Origin: Hyphomicrobiales bacterium
GTDB taxonomy: Bacteria > Pseudomonadota > Alphaproteobacteria > Rhizobiales > HXMU1428-3
Assembly (NCBI GenBank): GCA_021775385.1
Contig: JAJFHW010000389.1
Coordinates: 1-16,908, forward strand
Length of the DNA: 16,908 nt
Direction: 5' to 3'
A model generated the notes under the pieces. The model was not told the DNA's origin. It did no database searches and saw only the letters and a program-made list of their open reading frames with translations. Shown piece after piece: positions 14,374-16,908 of the stretch. Position 1 is the stretch's first letter; each line of letters begins with the position of its first letter. A program made the translations under genes and the position numbers.

Positions 14374-14592
14374 TTAGTGTGAACCACGTGTATCTTTCAC
14401 ACATCTCTTTTTTGATGAACTCCACATATAACCATCTTTTTGTAGGCATTGAGCTTTCGTAAGCTTCTTACCATAAACACTAGACTGCGATGTCATCACT
14501 TTGTAATTAGCGTCCGTTGCAGCTGAAGCTTGCATTACACCCATCACCGAAACAGCACCAAGAGAGAGAGCTATTACTGCAGATTTGATCAT
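14374..14592 (-). CDS. Small secreted two-cysteine protein
   Basis: A 72-residue protein with a convincing signal peptide (hydrophobic core about 5-21, ASA-A cleavage after residue 24) leaving a mature part of about 48 residues. The mature protein is basic and has only two cysteines, C49 and C64, framing a LQKDGYMWSSSKKRC segment, likely one disulfide loop in the periplasm. The family is not recognised with confidence. AAAGGA lies eight bases before the ATG. It has its own position between the typA terminator and the epimerase gene. Confidence 0.75.
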   Translation of the reverse strand: MIKSAVIALSLGAVSVMGVMQASAATDANYKVMTSQSSVYGKKLTKAQCLQKDGYMWSSSKKRCVKDTRGSH

Positions 14593-14660
14593 TATTCATC
14601 CTTTCAGGAAATTTACTGAACATTTAATTCGATTTGGAGCTTATGATCAGCACCATGAAA

Positions 14661-16154
14661 TTAGAAATAATATTCTTGTGAGCTCTTTGTGATCTTCTCT
14701 GATTTTCTTTTTATCGGTAAAATTTTCTCAAGTGCTATTCTTAGATTTGGGGAATTAAATTTAAAACCAGATCTAATAATTTTAGTATTATCAATGTTTT
14801 GACTGGCCAATAAAAGTTCCTTAGCAAAATCACCCAATATCAATTTTAGTATGAATTCTGGCATTGGCATAAAAATTGGCCTGTTTAACGCTTGCCCTAA
14901 CATTTTTGTGAAGTCTTTATTTTGAAGAGGTTCGGGTGCGACGGCATTCAAAGCCCCATGAATTTCCTCGTTAGATAAACAATGCGCAATTAACCTTACC
15001 AGATCATCTCGTGTTATCCAGCTCATCCAGTGTTGCCCATTACCGATTGGACCACCTAATCCATATTCAAAAGGAACAAGTAGATTTGCAAGCATGCCTC
15101 CTTCAATGCCTAGTACCAGGCCAATTCTCAAATTGATTGCGCGGCAATTAAAGTTTTTTAAGCGATTGTTTTTTTGTTCAACAAGCTCGCAGACTTCATG
15201 CGTAAAGCAATTTTTAGCAGGTGTTTCTTCTGTTAGTTTTTCATCGTCTCTTAGTCCATACCAACCAATGGCTGATGCTGTGAGTACAGTTTTAGGAGGG
15301 ACATAGAGCCGTTCGCAAAGTTGATAAATTTCATCTGCAATTTTTTCTCTTGAACTTAGAATTTTTTGCTTTTTAGCCTTTGTCCAATAGCCATTTGCCA
15401 ACGGTTCACCGGCAAGGTTTATAATCGCATCAAGCGGCGCATCATCTCTGATTTGCTTTAAGTCTGTGATGATGTTAATTGGCGTTCCTAGTTTTGATGC
15501 CTTTTCAGGATTACGAGTTAGAACCGTTATGTTTTGGCCTTTTGCAATGAGCGCTTTTGTCAGCCTTTGACCAACAAAGCCGGTTGCGCCTGTAACTAGA
15601 ATATGTTGATTGGCTTTTAGCTTATAGATTAATTCTCCGCCTGGAATTTCTCTTAAATTTTCTAACCTAAGGGCTGCGAAATAATCCCTTAACCCGAAGA
15701 GGAAAACACCAATACTAGCAATCACCAGTGCGTAAGAACCTACACCATAATCAATGAATTTATAGCTGGTTGGCTGTTTTGAAAAATTCCAGAGTTCTGG
15801 TAGTAGCAAGATTAATATAGCGCCATAGTTGAGAGCAAGTAATGTATGAAGTACCCTTTCTGTTGCGGGTAATTTTCGACTTAAATCTTCTTCTACAAAA
15901 TCCCACAGGGTGATTATGACCTCAGCTATAATGAAAGCCAGAGCTAGTAATGCAAATGCACCGTTTGGTACTCCCCAGGCAAAGGTCGCAAATAATCCTG
16001 CATATATAAAATTTCTAAGGGCATGTAGTTTTAATTCTTTTTGGGCTGAGGGTTGCCAGGCCAGACGTTCTGTGAACTCGTGATGTAAGAGTGTATCAGT
16101 GCCGCCCATCAATATTTGCATAAAAACAGTGAGCCATAATAATTCGTTTGTCAT
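14661..16154 (-). CDS. TIGR01777 epimerase fused to N-terminal membrane domain
   Basis: A 497-residue two-part protein. Residues 1-165 hold several membrane segments, with a conserved-looking DTLLHHEFTERL and WDFVEEDLSRKLPATERVLHTLL pattern. Residues about 184-480 are an extended short-chain dehydrogenase/epimerase of the TIGR01777 (YfcH-like) group: NAD(P)-binding TGATGFVG (188-195), the INLAGEPL motif, SSREKIADEI, SAIGWYG, and a C-terminal DUF1731-like end. The substrate is unknown for the family. I recall similar fusions in other alphaproteobacteria, so the fusion is probably genuine. The ATG overlaps the stop of the upstream DUF4166-like gene in ATGA, showing translational coupling. Confidence 0.88.
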   Translation of the reverse strand: MTNELLWLTVFMQILMGGTDTLLHHEFTERLAWQPSAQKELKLHALRNFIYAGLFATFAWGVPNGAFALLALAFIIAEVIITLWDFVEEDLSRKLPATERVLHTLLALNYGAILILLLPELWNFSKQPTSYKFIDYGVGSYALVIASIGVFLFGLRDYFAALRLENLREIPGGELIYKLKANQHILVTGATGFVGQRLTKALIAKGQNITVLTRNPEKASKLGTPINIITDLKQIRDDAPLDAIINLAGEPLANGYWTKAKKQKILSSREKIADEIYQLCERLYVPPKTVLTASAIGWYGLRDDEKLTEETPAKNCFTHEVCELVEQKNNRLKNFNCRAINLRIGLVLGIEGGMLANLLVPFEYGLGGPIGNGQHWMSWITRDDLVRLIAHCLSNEEIHGALNAVAPEPLQNKDFTKMLGQALNRPIFMPMPEFILKLILGDFAKELLLASQNIDNTKIIRSGFKFNSPNLRIALEKILPIKRKSEKITKSSQEYYF

Positions 16155-16846
16155 TGCTCTATCTCCTCAAAAATTGCAGTTTGAAAAATTAACTCCCCCC
16201 AAAAGTTATGAGTTAATGTAAGGCTAAACCGGAAGCGCTTTGGACCTGCTTCCTTGTGACTGACACAAAGTCGGCCTGGTGTTAGAATTTTTGGTATTTT
16301 TATTTTTTTCTTCCCTAGTTTTACAAAATAGTGATCTGATATGAAATTCAAACGATCTGGCTTTGCTTCTAATGTGAGAGCAATACCAATTGATTTTGTG
16401 ATCATCTCTTCAAGCCCTGTTTCCCCTTCAAATCTTTTAATTGATTGAATGACTTGGGGTACTCTTTTTTTTCTAGGGTAGATCCGTGTCCAGATTTGAC
16501 CGTTTGTTTTGCGGCACTCTCGAACGATGACTGTTGCAGGTCCGCGCACATTGTTTTTGTCTGGAAGCGGATTCCCTATTAACCAACAAAAGCTTGAGAG
16601 CAAGCGTCCTAATTTTGAAAACCGTGTCTCCAGCAATCTACCTTGATACAGAATAACATTTCTGTTCTGTGTCCATTTCACAAATCTGTTTTGAATTGAC
16701 TTAGGTAAAGTTGCCCACTGATCTCCGACTAAAACTGGGTATCTTAATGTTTTACACACAGCAGAATGAAGTGAAGGCGTTGCTATAGTCTTCAACAAGT
16801 TTAGTTTATCTGGTCGATTATTTTGATTTTTAGCAATTAATTTCAT
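16151..16846 (-). CDS. DUF4166-like protein coupled to the epimerase
   Basis: A 231-residue protein without signal peptide or membrane segment. The pattern WATLPKSIQNRFVKW, then a GRLL-x-x-FCWLIGNPLP block, GPATVIVRE, WTRIYPRKKR, and an IPKILTPG near the end agrees with my recollection of DUF4166, a domain often found next to or fused with oxidoreductases of the saccharopine dehydrogenase or TIGR01777 kinds. Function unknown. GGTGAAG lies upstream of the ATG. First gene of a two-gene operon with the epimerase (four-base overlap). Confidence 0.75.
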   Translation of the reverse strand: MKLIAKNQNNRPDKLNLLKTIATPSLHSAVCKTLRYPVLVGDQWATLPKSIQNRFVKWTQNRNVILYQGRLLETRFSKLGRLLSSFCWLIGNPLPDKNNVRGPATVIVRECRKTNGQIWTRIYPRKKRVPQVIQSIKRFEGETGLEEMITKSIGIALTLEAKPDRLNFISDHYFVKLGKKKIKIPKILTPGRLCVSHKEAGPKRFRFSLTLTHNFWGELIFQTAIFEEIEQ

Positions 16847-16893
16847 ATCACTTCACCATTCACTTTATTCCGTTATTTCTGTACAAAGAGAAA

Positions 16894-16903
16894 TGACTGG
16901 TCA
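16894..16903 (-). promoter_or_regulatory. TGAC-TG-GTCA operator at the operon -35
   Basis: The same palindromic core as at 3820-3829 lies 48 bases upstream of the DUF4166-like start. On the minus strand it is TTGACC-AGTCA, and the TTGACC (16899-16904) has the position of a -35, though the -10 is poor. The window ends at 16908, so the site may extend. Confidence 0.5.
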
Positions 16904-16908
16904 AAAAA

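Noticed and set aside
1..16908. tRNA or rRNA genes, prophage, toxin-antitoxin or defence genes
   Set aside because: No cloverleaf, rRNA motif, integrase or recognisable system gene was seen on either strand.

Overview
The window looks like AT-rich chromosome from an alphaproteobacterium, most likely Hyphomicrobiales (Rhizobiales)-like. The pointers are an IalB-family exported protein, a DUF2865 protein, a TIGR01777 epimerase fused to a membrane domain, a dispersed repeat resembling the intergenic mosaic elements of rhizobia, and a CtrA-type site. All of this is recognition by eye; no searches were run.

Layout. Positions 1-328 hold palindromic repeat copies and a promoter for a pterin-carbinolamine dehydratase (329-613, +). 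A bidirectional hairpin separates it from a very basic DUF2865 protein (687-1748, -). A long divergent intergenic region (1749-2346) with a CtrA-like site precedes a YkvA/DUF1232 membrane protein (2347-2688, +). A quinone-oxidoreductase-like MDR enzyme (2732-3736, -) is divergent from an IalB-like exported protein (4093-4623, +) across a rhizobial-type repeat. Then come rlmN (4901-6130, +), a small membrane protein (6177-6626, +), argG (6811-8031, +) and an unrecognised membrane protein (8087-8713, +) with a good terminator. A CPD photolyase (8936-10405, -) has members of one palindromic repeat family on both sides. Upstream of it on the same strand are two poorly known genes: a membrane-anchored protein (10606-11466, -) and a protein with a J-like domain lacking the HPD motif (11555-12058, -). 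A 427-base divergent region with a 25-base tandem duplication and a 23-codon leader ORF precedes typA/bipA (12486-14303, +). The right end holds a small secreted two-cysteine protein (14374-14592, -) and a coupled pair: the membrane-fused TIGR01777 epimerase (14661-16154, -) and a DUF4166-like gene (16151-16846, -).

Most genes are housekeeping or cell-envelope functions: 23S rRNA methylation, arginine synthesis, ribosome-associated GTPase, DNA repair, pterin recycling. The most interesting signals are not genes. They are (a) a hairpin repeat family whose two stems change in a compensatory way while an unpaired TTCA and a CCAC loop stay constant, with copies on both sides of the photolyase gene; (b) a TTTGAC-CA-GTCAAA palindrome over the -35 of the MDR gene, with a shorter core of the same motif over the -35 position of the DUF4166-epimerase operon; (c) a short ORF with a strong ribosome site directly upstream of typA; and (d) an HPD-less J-like protein. 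No complete new defence or mobile system is visible.
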